Positions 15,494 through 23,796 of a DNA stretch of 41,640 nucleotides are shown here, piece by piece. A program made the position numbers and the translations under genes. Below the pieces are notes generated by a model. That model was not told the DNA's origin. It did not search any database and was given only the letters and a program-made list of their open reading frames with translations. Each line of letters opens with the position of its first letter. Position 1 is the stretch's first letter. The stretch comes from Selenomonadaceae bacterium (GTDB taxonomy: Bacteria; Bacillota; Negativicutes; Selenomonadales; Selenomonadaceae): contig JAFRSO010000010.1 of NCBI GenBank assembly GCA_017427545.1, forward strand, positions 1 to 41,640. Direction: 5' to 3'.

Positions 15494-15578
15494 AAGATAT
15501 TGCTGTCGTGTTCCTCTACTGAAAATTCGTCAATCCACATAAAATTTTTTCCCCCGTCAATGTGGCGGGATTTTTTTT
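15494..15578. repeat. Perfect 85-bp direct repeat, right copy
   Basis: Exact copy of 14944-15028. It provides a second terminator (stem 15553-15569, then nine T) after hicA. The reading frame of the copied codons is not connected to any gene. Confidence 0.97.
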
Positions 15579-15582
15579 TGCA

Positions 15583-15591
15583 TGATATAAT
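15583..15591 (+). promoter_or_regulatory. Extended -10 promoter for the RTX gene
   Basis: TGATATAAT, a perfect -10 with TGn extension, directly after the right repeat copy. No clear -35. Three GAAAGTA units follow. Confidence 0.5.
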
Positions 15592-15595
15592 TTTA

Positions 15596-15616
15596 GAAAG
15601 TAGAAAGTAGAAAGTA
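15596..15616. repeat. Three tandem GAAAGTA heptamers before the RTX gene
   Basis: GAAAGTA x3 followed by GGGTG, which serves as the ribosome binding site of the next gene. One-armed member of the heptamer family (compare 22901-22966). Confidence 0.9.
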
Positions 15617-15627
15617 GGGTGATTGTC

Positions 15628-18342
15628 ATGAGTGAATCAATCAAACTTGAAATCAACGGCAAAACTTTCACGGTGACGCTTGCAGATACGGACGCTGCCC
15701 GCACCTTGAGTGAGATTTTGCCGCTTGAACTTGATATGACCGAACTCAACGGCAACGAAAAATATTTTTATCTCGACAGAAATTTGCCGACGCAATCTGA
15801 ACAAGTTGTTCATATTAAAGCGGGCGACTTGATGTTATACGGTTCAAATTGCATTGTGCTTTTCTACAAAGAATTTTTGACGGGTTACAGCTATACACGT
15901 CTGGGCACAATCGATGATTCCACGGATTTGGCTCAAACTTTGGGTGAAGGCGATGTCAGTGTTAAATTTTCGGACTTCGCGGCGACCGTAACCGAAATTA
16001 CAAACTACTATCATAACAGCTTGGTCAGCGGCACTTCCGGTGATGATTCTATCGAAAATCACGCCAACAACGTCACTATTCAAGCTCTGGGCGGCAACGA
16101 TTACGTTATAAATTACGGCGACGATCCGACCGTCATCAAGGATTCTTATCACGGCAGATATGCTCTGATTTTGGCGGACGCGGGCGACGATACCATTTAC
16201 AATAACGGCATATATTCTACGATTGACGGCGGCGCGGGTAACGATTACATTTCGAATTCAACGTGGGGTATCAATTCGACGATAACGGGCGGTACAGGTG
16301 ATGATTACATTTTGAACGGCGGCTCGAAGTCAAAAATTTTTGGCGGCGACGGTAACGATTCGATTCAAAATACAAATTACGGCGAAGGTGCTTCAATTTA
16401 TGGCAACGCCGGCAATGATTATCTGACGACATATTATTCCGATTCAGTTTTACTCGACGGCGGCGCAGATAACGATTCAATCAATCTTTGGGGCGAAGGC
16501 TCGAAAATCACAGTCACGGGCGGCTTGGGCAATGATTCCGTTGATAATGAAAATTCGTCGTTCATATTCAATTACGTCAGTGGTGACGGCGACGATTCAA
16601 TCAGCGGCTTCAATGCCACGTCGACGCTTTCAATTTCGGGCAGCAGCTATTCCACGGCTAAAAGCGGCTCGGATATTATTGTCACGGTGGGAACGGGCAA
16701 GATAACTCTCAAGGGCGCGGCAAGTTTATCGGCTCTCAACATTTTGGGCACGGAAGAAATTGCAACGCTCCTTACCGTCACGAACTCGACGACCTCACCT
16801 TTGACACTCGACGCGGCTGTTAAAAATGTCAACGCTTCCAAACGCACTAAGGCCGTAAAAATTACCGGCAACAAGCTTGCAAATTCTATCAGCGGCGGCA
16901 CTAAAGGCGATTCAATTTACGGCGGCGCAGGGGCTGATACAATTCTCGGCAACGCGGGTAATGATAAACTTTTCGGCGAAGGCGGCAACGATAAACTTCT
17001 TGGCGGGGCTGGAGCTGATACTTTATCGGGCGGGAAAGGTAATGATACGTTCACGGGCGGCGCAGGCGCAGATGTTTTCGTTTATACAAGCGGCAAGGAC
17101 GTTATCACCGATTATGCAGAGGCGGATAAAATTTCTATCGCGGGGACGGCGGGGGTTACGACGAGCGGCTCAAATGTCGTCTTTACAATCGGCACGGGCA
17201 AAATCACCGTCAAAAATGCGGCCGATAAAATCATCACTTACATTGATTCGGACGGCGAACATATTTTCCCCGAAGACGACGGCATAAAAATCAGCGGCAA
17301 AACTGTCACGCTGACGGAAAATTTCACTCAAGACAGCTTCAGCATTGCGAACGATACGACGTTACAGACGATTGACGCTTCCGCGGTTCAGCTGGCACTT
17401 TCAATCAGCGGCAACAAGCTCAAAAATAAAATTATCGGCTCGTCGGAAGATGATTCAATAAACGGTTTGGCGGGAGCCGATACAATTAATGGCGGCGCGG
17501 GTAATGATACGATTTTAGGCGGCAAGGGTAACGACAGCTTGAGGGGCGGAAATGGTTCTGATATTTTTGTTTACAATTCGGGCGACGGCAACGATGTTAT
17601 CGCCGATTATGCTCAAGAGGACAGAATTTTAATCACGTCGGGCACGGCTAATGTCACGACGAGTGGCAACAATGTTATTTTAACTGTTGGCAGCGGGAAA
17701 ATTACCGTCAAGGGTGCCAAGGATAAAGTTGTCACTTACATTGATTCGACCGGCACGAATTATTATCCGAAAGACGCTGACCCTGTCATTTTAAGCGGCA
17801 ACGGCGTTACATTGCGGGCGAATTACTCGAAGGCTCTTTACAGTTTGGGGGCAAAAATTTTGACGATTGACGCCTCGGACGTTACACGCGACTTGAAGAT
17901 TATGGGCAACGGTTTAGCCAACGACATTTTCGGCGGCAGCGGCAATGATTCTATAAACGGCGGGGCAGGTAAAGATACGATTGACGGTGGCGCGGGTAAT
18001 GATACTCTGCTCGGCGGGACGGGCAATGATGAAATTTTTGGCGGTGAAGGCGATGACGTTTTGATTGGCGGCGCGGGCAAGGATACACTTTGGGGCAATG
18101 AGGGTTCGGATATTTTCTACTACTCGAAAGGCGGCGGCAACGACGTTATTTTTGGTTTCAGTGACGATGACACTTTGACGCTCGACAATCTCAACTTTAC
18201 TGCGACGCATAAAAATGGCGTGATAACTTTCAAGGCCGGCTCAACCTCAAATGCTATCACGCTGAAAGAATTTACTGCCACGACTTTTCATGTCAACGGC
18301 GAGACTTACAAACTCAAGGGCACTTCGTTAGTTAGGAGTTGA
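15628..18342 (+). CDS. Large RTX (haemolysin-type calcium-binding repeat) protein
   Basis: 904-residue acidic protein with blocks of GGxGNDxI/L nonapeptides, for example GGAGNDYIS, GGAGADTILGNAGNDKLFGE, GGAGNDTILGGKGNDSL and GGAGNDTLLGGTGNDEIFGG. These fold as calcium-filled beta-rolls after secretion. Three modules alternate repeat blocks with a spacer of the type SGNNVILTVGSGKITVKGA followed by VVTYIDS, clear internal duplications. There is no N-terminal signal peptide, consistent with type I (ABC) export through a C-terminal signal. No catalytic domain, acyltransferase, or type I exporter is present in the window. The ATG at 15628 is 7 nt after GGGTG. Function is likely surface- or matrix-related, not proven. 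Confidence 0.88.
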   Translation: MSESIKLEINGKTFTVTLADTDAARTLSEILPLELDMTELNGNEKYFYLDRNLPTQSEQVVHIKAGDLMLYGSNCIVLFYKEFLTGYSYTRLGTIDDSTDLAQTLGEGDVSVKFSDFAATVTEITNYYHNSLVSGTSGDDSIENHANNVTIQALGGNDYVINYGDDPTVIKDSYHGRYALILADAGDDTIYNNGIYSTIDGGAGNDYISNSTWGINSTITGGTGDDYILNGGSKSKIFGGDGNDSIQNTNYGEGASIYGNAGNDYLTTYYSDSVLLDGGADNDSINLWGEGSKITVTGGLGNDSVDNENSSFIFNYVSGDGDDSISGFNATSTLSISGSSYSTAKSGSDIIVTVGTGKITLKGAASLSALNILGTEEIATLLTVTNSTTSPLTLDAAVKNVNASKRTKAVKITGNKLANSISGGTKGDSIYGGAGADTILGNAGNDKLFGEGGNDKLLGGAGADTLSGGKGNDTFTGGAGADVFVYTSGKDVITDYAEADKISIAGTAGVTTSGSNVVFTIGTGKITVKNAADKIITYIDSDGEHIFPEDDGIKISGKTVTLTENFTQDSFSIANDTTLQTIDASAVQLALSISGNKLKNKIIGSSEDDSINGLAGADTINGGAGNDTILGGKGNDSLRGGNGSDIFVYNSGDGNDVIADYAQEDRILITSGTANVTTSGNNVILTVGSGKITVKGAKDKVVTYIDSTGTNYYPKDADPVILSGNGVTLRANYSKALYSLGAKILTIDASDVTRDLKIMGNGLANDIFGGSGNDSINGGAGKDTIDGGAGNDTLLGGTGNDEIFGGEGDDVLIGGAGKDTLWGNEGSDIFYYSKGGGNDVIFGFSDDDTLTLDNLNFTATHKNGVITFKAGSTSNAITLKEFTATTFHVNGETYKLKGTSLVRS

Positions 18343-18344
18343 AA

Positions 18345-21017
18345 CTACTTCCACGCCTCGTACAATTTCAACAGCTTGATTACCAGTGCAGGTTCGTCGT
18401 CCAAAAGATTTTCCAATCCGTAAGCCGCGGCAACTGCGCGATCATTGGCACGATGAGCCGCCCTTAAATCAGACGGCATTGTAACTTCGTCGTAGAGGTC
18501 GGCAAAAGTCGCGTCAGGATATTTTGCTCGAACGTCCAAAATTTTCTGCGCGGACTGTTCGATTGATTGACGTTGCCGCTCACTCACTTCAGGCCAAATG
18601 AAATTATTATAGACAATATTGTTTGAGTAGCTGTATCGCATTTCAAGACGCCCGCCGACTGTCCTCATCCACGCCATATGAATTGAACTCGTTAAAATTC
18701 CGAAATGGTAAATTTCCGCGTTAGAGACTAATCGCAGTGAATCGGCACATACAACTGAATCGTCCATAAATCCGATTGGAATATAAAATCGTTTCTCGGA
18801 AGAAGTCTTCGGTATCGCAAGATAATTACCCTTAGGGAAATTTTCGACATGAAAACGCGTAGGCTTATCGGCAAGCTTACGAGTACCCGCACTTTTGCTG
18901 GCAAGTCGATAGTCACGAACATTTTTAACACGCTGATAGACGAGGGGCATTTTACGCAATTCATTGGGAGGACAATCTTTAAGCAGCAGACAATAACGCG
19001 GCGCATTGTTGATAAATTCCCGCGCACCATACCACGGATAAAAATATTTTTTGGCGGCAGGTTCACGCTTGATGAAGTCGTTCATTTCGTCAAAGGTAAA
19101 TAAATAATTGCCGTCGTCGATAGGTTTGTTGCCAATGCCGATTTCGGGAATACCGGGTTGAAGATGAGTTGGGCGGCTGTCGACAAAAATATTAGGGGCG
19201 TCGAGGAGGTAGCCGTTGATGTTTTGCGCGATGATTTTATTGTCGCCGTCGAAAAGGATTTTGGGCTTGAGGTTGGGAGCGGTACTGAATCCGACGATAA
19301 CGCAGTGGACGTGAGCTTTTTGAGCAGACTCGCTGTCCCAACGAAAAGTCCTGTAAGCAAAATCGATGTGAATACCGGCGGCGAAAAGATTTTTCCAGAG
19401 CAGTCCGACGCTGTCACCTTGGCAGAGGGAATTTGTAGCGACGAAAGCTGCACGGAAATTATTTTGGCGGCTGAAATCGGCGGCCTTCTTGAACCATGCG
19501 GCGACGTAATCGAGATTGCCCGCGCCCTTGAGATTGTCGAAAACTTTTTGGAGATCAGATTTTTGGGTAGCGTTCATGAGCCTTGCGCCGACAAATGGCG
19601 GATTGCCGATGATGTAGTTAGCTTCGGGGACAACGGTCTGCCAGTCGACGTGAAGGGCGTTAGCTTCGCGAATGTTGCTGTAACTTTTGAGCGGGAAAAA
19701 ATCCAGGTCGCGATGAATAATCTGTTGAGTTTCTTGAATCATTTGGAGTTCAGCAATCCAAAGGGCGGTTTGAGCTACGGCAACTGCGAAGTCATTAATT
19801 TCAATGCCGTAAAATTGGGCGATAGAAACTTTAACGGGGTTATCGAGTTCGCCGAGAGTGATTTGACTGCCGAGAATTTTTTTGAGGACTTCATTTTCAA
19901 GGCGGCGGAGACATAAATAACTTTCCGTCAAGAAATTACCGCTTCCGCAGGCCGGGTCGAAAATTTTAATCGCGGCAAGTTTATCGTGAAAGGCGCGCAG
20001 TTGCTTGCGATTTTTTATGGCGGCAAATTCGGTGCGCAAGTCGTCCATGAACAGCGGGTTGATGACTTTGTGAATATTTTCAAGACTGGTGTAATGCATA
20101 CCGCCCGCGCGACGAGTTTCGGGATTGAGAGTCGATTCAAAGACTGCGCCAAAAATCGTCGGAGAAATGCCGCTCCAATTGAAATTGCTTGACGCCTCCT
20201 CAAGCAGAAGATTTTTAATTTCAGGCGTGAAGTTGGGAATTTCGATTTCACCTTCAAAGAGGCCGCCGTTGACGTAAGGAAATTTTTTGAGCATGTCGTC
20301 AAGGTAAGGGTCGCGCTTATCAAGTGGCGTGCTTAAAACTTCAAACAGGTCAATCAGTCCGCGGCGCAAATTATGTTCACGGTTGAGGTAGTCGCGGAAG
20401 ATTTTGTGCTTGCCGAAGAGGTCGGAACTTTCGGCGTAGAGGCAGAAAACTAATCGGACGCAAAGTTTATTCAAGCTGATTTGAGATTCGGCGGAATTGG
20501 GATTGATATATTGGGTAAGCAGTGCGTCATAGAGTTTGCCGACAATTTCGCCGGCCTTGAGTGAAAGTTCAAGTTCGACAATGTTTCTGACTTTGGTCGG
20601 GTCAATCATGAAGTCGAACGCGTGAAATTTTTCGGGCAGCTCGTGAAGGAAAATTTTCAGCGGCTCAAGTTGAGGTTTGCGCCTGTCCATGTCGAAAATC
20701 CTAAACTCGTTGAAATTGCAAGTGACAATCCAGCGAGCTTTGCGGGAATATTCGAGAGCATCATTGTAGCGTTTGGCCTGCAAGAAAATTTCCGGGTCGT
20801 CGAGGTTGACGGAAGAACTTTTCTGTTCGATTAAAACTTTTGTATCCTCAATGAGTGCGTCGATAAAACCTTGGGGCACGGGCACTTCAAAGCGGATAAA
20901 TTTTTCGGAGGCGGTGATGTTGAAAAGTTCGCGGAGAAAACTCATCCAAAACGGTTGAGCTTCGCCTTTTTCATAACCGCGCCCCGACCACTGATCAACA
21001 AAATTTTTAACGCTCAT
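18345..21017 (-). CDS. Type IIG (MmeI-like) restriction enzyme/methyltransferase fusion
   Basis: 890-residue single-chain enzyme. The N-terminal nuclease region has FIDALIEDTKVLIEQKSSS, a PD-(D/E)xK site with D..EQK. A helical spacer follows, then the N6-adenine methyltransferase domain with motif I IFDPACGSGNFL (about residues 355-366) and motif IV NYIIGNPPFVGA, then a C-terminal target-recognition region. Such enzymes cut and methylate with one polypeptide, so no partner is needed. All key residues are present. The gene starts 3 nt after the hisB stop and ends 2 nt from the RTX stop on the other strand. It is therefore inserted at the end of a his transcription unit and probably depends on it. 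A diverged C-terminal remnant stands at 3512-3624. Confidence 0.87.
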   Translation of the reverse strand: MSVKNFVDQWSGRGYEKGEAQPFWMSFLRELFNITASEKFIRFEVPVPQGFIDALIEDTKVLIEQKSSSVNLDDPEIFLQAKRYNDALEYSRKARWIVTCNFNEFRIFDMDRRKPQLEPLKIFLHELPEKFHAFDFMIDPTKVRNIVELELSLKAGEIVGKLYDALLTQYINPNSAESQISLNKLCVRLVFCLYAESSDLFGKHKIFRDYLNREHNLRRGLIDLFEVLSTPLDKRDPYLDDMLKKFPYVNGGLFEGEIEIPNFTPEIKNLLLEEASSNFNWSGISPTIFGAVFESTLNPETRRAGGMHYTSLENIHKVINPLFMDDLRTEFAAIKNRKQLRAFHDKLAAIKIFDPACGSGNFLTESYLCLRRLENEVLKKILGSQITLGELDNPVKVSIAQFYGIEINDFAVAVAQTALWIAELQMIQETQQIIHRDLDFFPLKSYSNIREANALHVDWQTVVPEANYIIGNPPFVGARLMNATQKSDLQKVFDNLKGAGNLDYVAAWFKKAADFSRQNNFRAAFVATNSLCQGDSVGLLWKNLFAAGIHIDFAYRTFRWDSESAQKAHVHCVIVGFSTAPNLKPKILFDGDNKIIAQNINGYLLDAPNIFVDSRPTHLQPGIPEIGIGNKPIDDGNYLFTFDEMNDFIKREPAAKKYFYPWYGAREFINNAPRYCLLLKDCPPNELRKMPLVYQRVKNVRDYRLASKSAGTRKLADKPTRFHVENFPKGNYLAIPKTSSEKRFYIPIGFMDDSVVCADSLRLVSNAEIYHFGILTSSIHMAWMRTVGGRLEMRYSYSNNIVYNNFIWPEVSERQRQSIEQSAQKILDVRAKYPDATFADLYDEVTMPSDLRAAHRANDRAVAAAYGLENLLDDEPALVIKLLKLYEAWK

Positions 21018-21020
21018 GAT

Positions 21021-21605
21021 TCAGAGGACGCCCTTTGTCGAGGGGACGCCCTTAATTTTTTCGTCGACGGTGACGGCAGTTTTCAGCGCATGCCCCAACG
21101 CTTTAAAAATCGCCTCAACCTTATGATGAGAATTTTTGCCGTGAATGATTTTGACGTGCAAGGTAATTCCGGCGTTAAATGCGAAGGCGCGCAGAAATTC
21201 TTCGACAAGTTCGGTGTCAAAATTGCCGATCATGGGCGCAAGGTCTCCGACTTCACAGACTAAAAACGGTCGTCCGCTGATATCCAAACTCACAAGGGCA
21301 AGCGTCTCGTCCATCGGCAGAAAAAATGTTCCGTAACGGTTAATGCCGCGTTTATCTTCGAGAGCCGCCTTGACTGCCGCGCCTAAAGAAATGCCGATAT
21401 CCTCAATGCTGTGGTGGCCGTCAACTTCCAAATCACCGGCGCAGATAACTTTCAAGTCGAATTGTCCGTGCGCCGCGAATAAATTTAACATGTGGTCGAA
21501 AAATCCGACGCCCGAAGAAATTTCCGAAATGCCCGCGCCGTCAAGATTGATTTCAACGTCGACGCGAGTTTCATTAGTTGCACGATTGATTTTGCCGATT
21601 CTCAT
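21021..21605 (-). CDS. hisB: Imidazoleglycerol-phosphate dehydratase
   Basis: 194-residue monofunctional dehydratase of histidine biosynthesis (imidazole glycerol phosphate to imidazole acetol phosphate). The metal-binding motifs of the family are visible: GVGFFDHMLNLFAAH (about 32-46), DGHHSIEDIGI, and DLAPMIGNFDTELVEEFL. It ends with STKGVL as in other HisB proteins, so the 3' end is intact although a restriction gene follows at once. AAGGAGGAACTTAA precedes the ATG. hisC lies upstream on the same strand after a 212-bp gap containing a dispersed repeat. Confidence 0.95.
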   Translation of the reverse strand: MRIGKINRATNETRVDVEINLDGAGISEISSGVGFFDHMLNLFAAHGQFDLKVICAGDLEVDGHHSIEDIGISLGAAVKAALEDKRGINRYGTFFLPMDETLALVSLDISGRPFLVCEVGDLAPMIGNFDTELVEEFLRAFAFNAGITLHVKIIHGKNSHHKVEAIFKALGHALKTAVTVDEKIKGVPSTKGVL

Positions 21606-21692
21606 TTAAGTTCCTCCTTAAATTTATGAGGTTAGGGAGAGTAGAATAAGTTAAAGCTCATTCAGGGCAGGTAATGACTTTTGTATTTTAAA

Positions 21693-21799
21693 TCTACTTT
21701 TCTTTGCTCGCCCAAAGAAAAGTAGCAAAAGAAAGGGCGTTTTGCCGCTAACGCCGCTATCCTGCGGCGTGGTCGCGGCGCCGTCATCCTTGACGGCTT
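21693..21799. repeat. Dispersed repeat, copy 1 (short form)
   Basis: Begins with a perfect 12-bp palindrome (CTACTTTTCTTT / AAAGAAAAGTAG, 21694-21725) and ends with a 56-bp block (21744-21799) identical to 34023-34078. The block contains CGCCGC-tatcct-GCGGCG and GCCGTCA-tcct-TGACGGC stems. It fills the gap between hisC and hisB. Confidence 0.92.
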
Positions 21800-21817
21800 C
21801 TGATTTTTTATTCAACA

Positions 21818-22879
21818 TCATGTTGTTTCCAAAAAGTATCTTATCGCGCTGAAAACTTCATCATTCTCTTGACGCGTGCCGATTGAAATTCGCAGACAAT
21901 TTTTCAGCCCAAATGCACTCGGAGAAAAATATCTGACGCCGATATCCAGCGACTCAAGATAATCTTTCAACTCTTCTGCGCGGGCGAGACGTATCAAAAT
22001 AAAATTCGCTTCGGACGGAAAAACTTCAATGCCGCGAATTTTTTCAAGCCGCTCAAACATGCGCTTGCGTTCGGAAATAATTATCTGCAGGCGCGGGACA
22101 AATTCATCACGCATTTGATAGACGATATCCGCCGCCGCCAATGTCAAAACGTTCATGTGATAGGGCATAAAAGTTTTGTTAATCATGCGCGTGACTTCGG
22201 GTTGAGCAATCATGTATCCGACGCGAGCACCCGCCATACCGTAGGCCTTGGAAAAAGTTCTGGCGACGATGAGGTTGGGATATTTGGCGACGAGGTTTAC
22301 AGATGAGCGGCCGTAAAATTCGACATAGGCTTCATCAAGCAGGAAGGCGCAATCAATCGACGCGGCAATTTTTTCGACTTGAGCGGGCGTCAAGGCATTA
22401 CCGGTAGGGTTGTTGGGATTGCAGATGACAGCGAGACTTGCGTTGACGGATTGAATTTTTTTGATGAACGCGTCGACGTTGAGATTAAATTTCTCGTCGA
22501 GGTCGAAGGGCACGCCTTCAGCTTCAGCGGCCTTGGCGTAGATTTTGTACATTGAAAAGCTCGGTTGAGGATAAACGATTTTGTGACCTGCGCCGCCGAA
22601 AGCATGAAAAACTTTTTCGATAATTTCACTTGAGCCGCCGCCCAATAAAACTTGCGATTCGTCGACAGAAAAATTTTTGGCAATCTGTTCGACGAGCGAA
22701 TAATATTCTTCGTTCGGGTAGCGATTAAATGCCAAAAGTGCCAGCCGATTCATAACGCGTTCTTCGACCAGTGGCGGCAAGTTCAGCGTCGATTCATTTG
22801 CGTTGACTTTGATACGATAATTTTTTTCCACTCCATCATACGACGGCATTTTATCCAGTTCGTTGCGATAATTGAGCAT
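21818..22879 (-). CDS. hisC: Histidinol-phosphate aminotransferase
   Basis: 353-residue PLP aminotransferase of histidine biosynthesis. Visible: NANESTLNLPP near the N-terminus, the phosphate-site GGGSSEIIEKVF, the NPNNPTGN motif, LDEAYVEFYG, and the PLP lysine in TFSKAYGMAGARVGY. Arg near the end lies in CLRISIGTRQEN. AAAGGAG lies 10 nt before the ATG. Same strand and pathway as hisB. Upstream, a GAAAGTA heptamer palindrome begins 22 bp from the start codon. Confidence 0.93.
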   Translation of the reverse strand: MLNYRNELDKMPSYDGVEKNYRIKVNANESTLNLPPLVEERVMNRLALLAFNRYPNEEYYSLVEQIAKNFSVDESQVLLGGGSSEIIEKVFHAFGGAGHKIVYPQPSFSMYKIYAKAAEAEGVPFDLDEKFNLNVDAFIKKIQSVNASLAVICNPNNPTGNALTPAQVEKIAASIDCAFLLDEAYVEFYGRSSVNLVAKYPNLIVARTFSKAYGMAGARVGYMIAQPEVTRMINKTFMPYHMNVLTLAAADIVYQMRDEFVPRLQIIISERKRMFERLEKIRGIEVFPSEANFILIRLARAEELKDYLESLDIGVRYFSPSAFGLKNCLRISIGTRQENDEVFSAIRYFLETT

Positions 22880-22900
22880 TTGGAAAGTCTCCTTTGGTTA

Positions 22901-22966
22901 GAAAGTAGAAAGTAGAAAGTAGGGAGTAGGTTTTTCTACTTTCTATTACCTACTTTCTACTTTCTA
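22901..22966. repeat. Heptamer-built palindrome (GAAAGTA class)
   Basis: GAAAGTA x3, GGGAGTA, GG, T5 spacer, then the complementary CTACTTTCTATTACC and TACTTTCTACTTTC. It lies between the divergent hisC and rsmG genes. Confidence 0.9.
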
Positions 22967-23020
22967 AGATTATATCAGAAATGGTATTCGGCTTGCAAAG
23001 TTTTCGTCAGGCGGCTAAAA

Positions 23021-23070
23021 TTAGCTGAGTAGCTGAGTAGAATTCTAGCAGCTAGTCGCTAACAGCTAAC
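23021..23070. repeat. AGCT-class tandem/inverted repeat before rsmG
   Basis: AGCTGAGT x2, then GAATTC in the centre, then AGCAGCT, AGTCGCT, AACAGCT. Related in design to the ilvB leader palindrome (9513-9542), which also has a TAGAATTCT centre. Confidence 0.7.
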
Positions 23071-23087
23071 CTGCGGAGATGATAGAA

Positions 23088-23795
23088 ATGTTTCGCGGCG
23101 AATTGGAAAATTTCGGACTCGACACCGCGCAGATTGAACTTTGCGAGAAATTTTATCGGCTGGTCGTCGAACAAAATCGCGTAATGAATTTGACGACGAT
23201 AACCGAGCCTCACGAGTTCGCAGTCAAACATATAATCGATTCGTTAAGCGCGTGGGACGAAAAAATTTTCTCCAACATCGAACGAATTGCCGACATTGGA
23301 ACGGGCGCGGGCTTTCCTGCAATACCGCTGAAAATCTTTCGCCCGCAAATAAAATTTTGTCTGATTGATTCGCTCAATAAGCGCGTGGAATTTTTACGGC
23401 GAGTGGTCGCGGAGTTGGAACTTGACGGCGTAGAAATTTTTCACGGACGAGCCGAAGAGCTTGCAAGGCAAAAATTTTTCCGTGAACAATTCGACGCGGT
23501 GACTTCGCGGGCAGTGGCACGGCTGAACATTTTGGCGGAATATTGCTTGCCGTTCGTGAAAGTCGGCGGACATTTCGTCGCGTTGAAAGGTAAAAATTTT
23601 CATGAGGAGCTTGACGAGGCACATGCCGCGATTAAAATTTTGGGCGGAGGAGAAATTTTCGTCCGCGAAATAAAATTGCCGACACTTGACGATTCGCGGG
23701 CAGTGATTTACGTCAGCAAATTAAAATCGACGCCGAAGAAATTTCCGCGGCGTGAAAGTGTGATTAGGAAAGTTTCGTTGGGAGATGTGACTTAG
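23088..23795 (+). CDS. rsmG: 16S rRNA (guanine-N7) methyltransferase RsmG (GidB)
   Basis: 235 residues. Methylates G527 of 16S rRNA (E. coli numbering) using SAM. The SAM-binding loop IADIGTGAGFPAIPL (about 66-80), FCLIDSLNKRVEFL, and VTSRAVARLNILAEYCLPFV are characteristic. The ATG at 23088 was chosen over the one at 23079 because GGAG lies 9 nt upstream of it. The next gene starts 1 nt after the stop, so the two are co-transcribed. mnmG, often its neighbour, is not here. Confidence 0.93.
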   Translation: MFRGELENFGLDTAQIELCEKFYRLVVEQNRVMNLTTITEPHEFAVKHIIDSLSAWDEKIFSNIERIADIGTGAGFPAIPLKIFRPQIKFCLIDSLNKRVEFLRRVVAELELDGVEIFHGRAEELARQKFFREQFDAVTSRAVARLNILAEYCLPFVKVGGHFVALKGKNFHEELDEAHAAIKILGGGEIFVREIKLPTLDDSRAVIYVSKLKSTPKKFPRRESVIRKVSLGDVT

Positions 23796-23796
23796 C

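Noticed and set aside
13098..15578. Insertion sequences as the cause of the flanking duplications
   Set aside because: There is no transposase, terminal inverted repeat or short target duplication; the repeats are copies of neighbour DNA, 62 and 85 bp long.
19158..19916. Long plus-strand open frame (252 codons) opposite the type IIG enzyme
   Set aside because: The minus-strand frame has clear methyltransferase and nuclease motifs; the plus frame has none and is its shadow.
22901..22966. Regular repeats that could be taken for a CRISPR array
   Set aside because: Units are 7 bp without unique spacers and form a palindrome; no cas genes are present.
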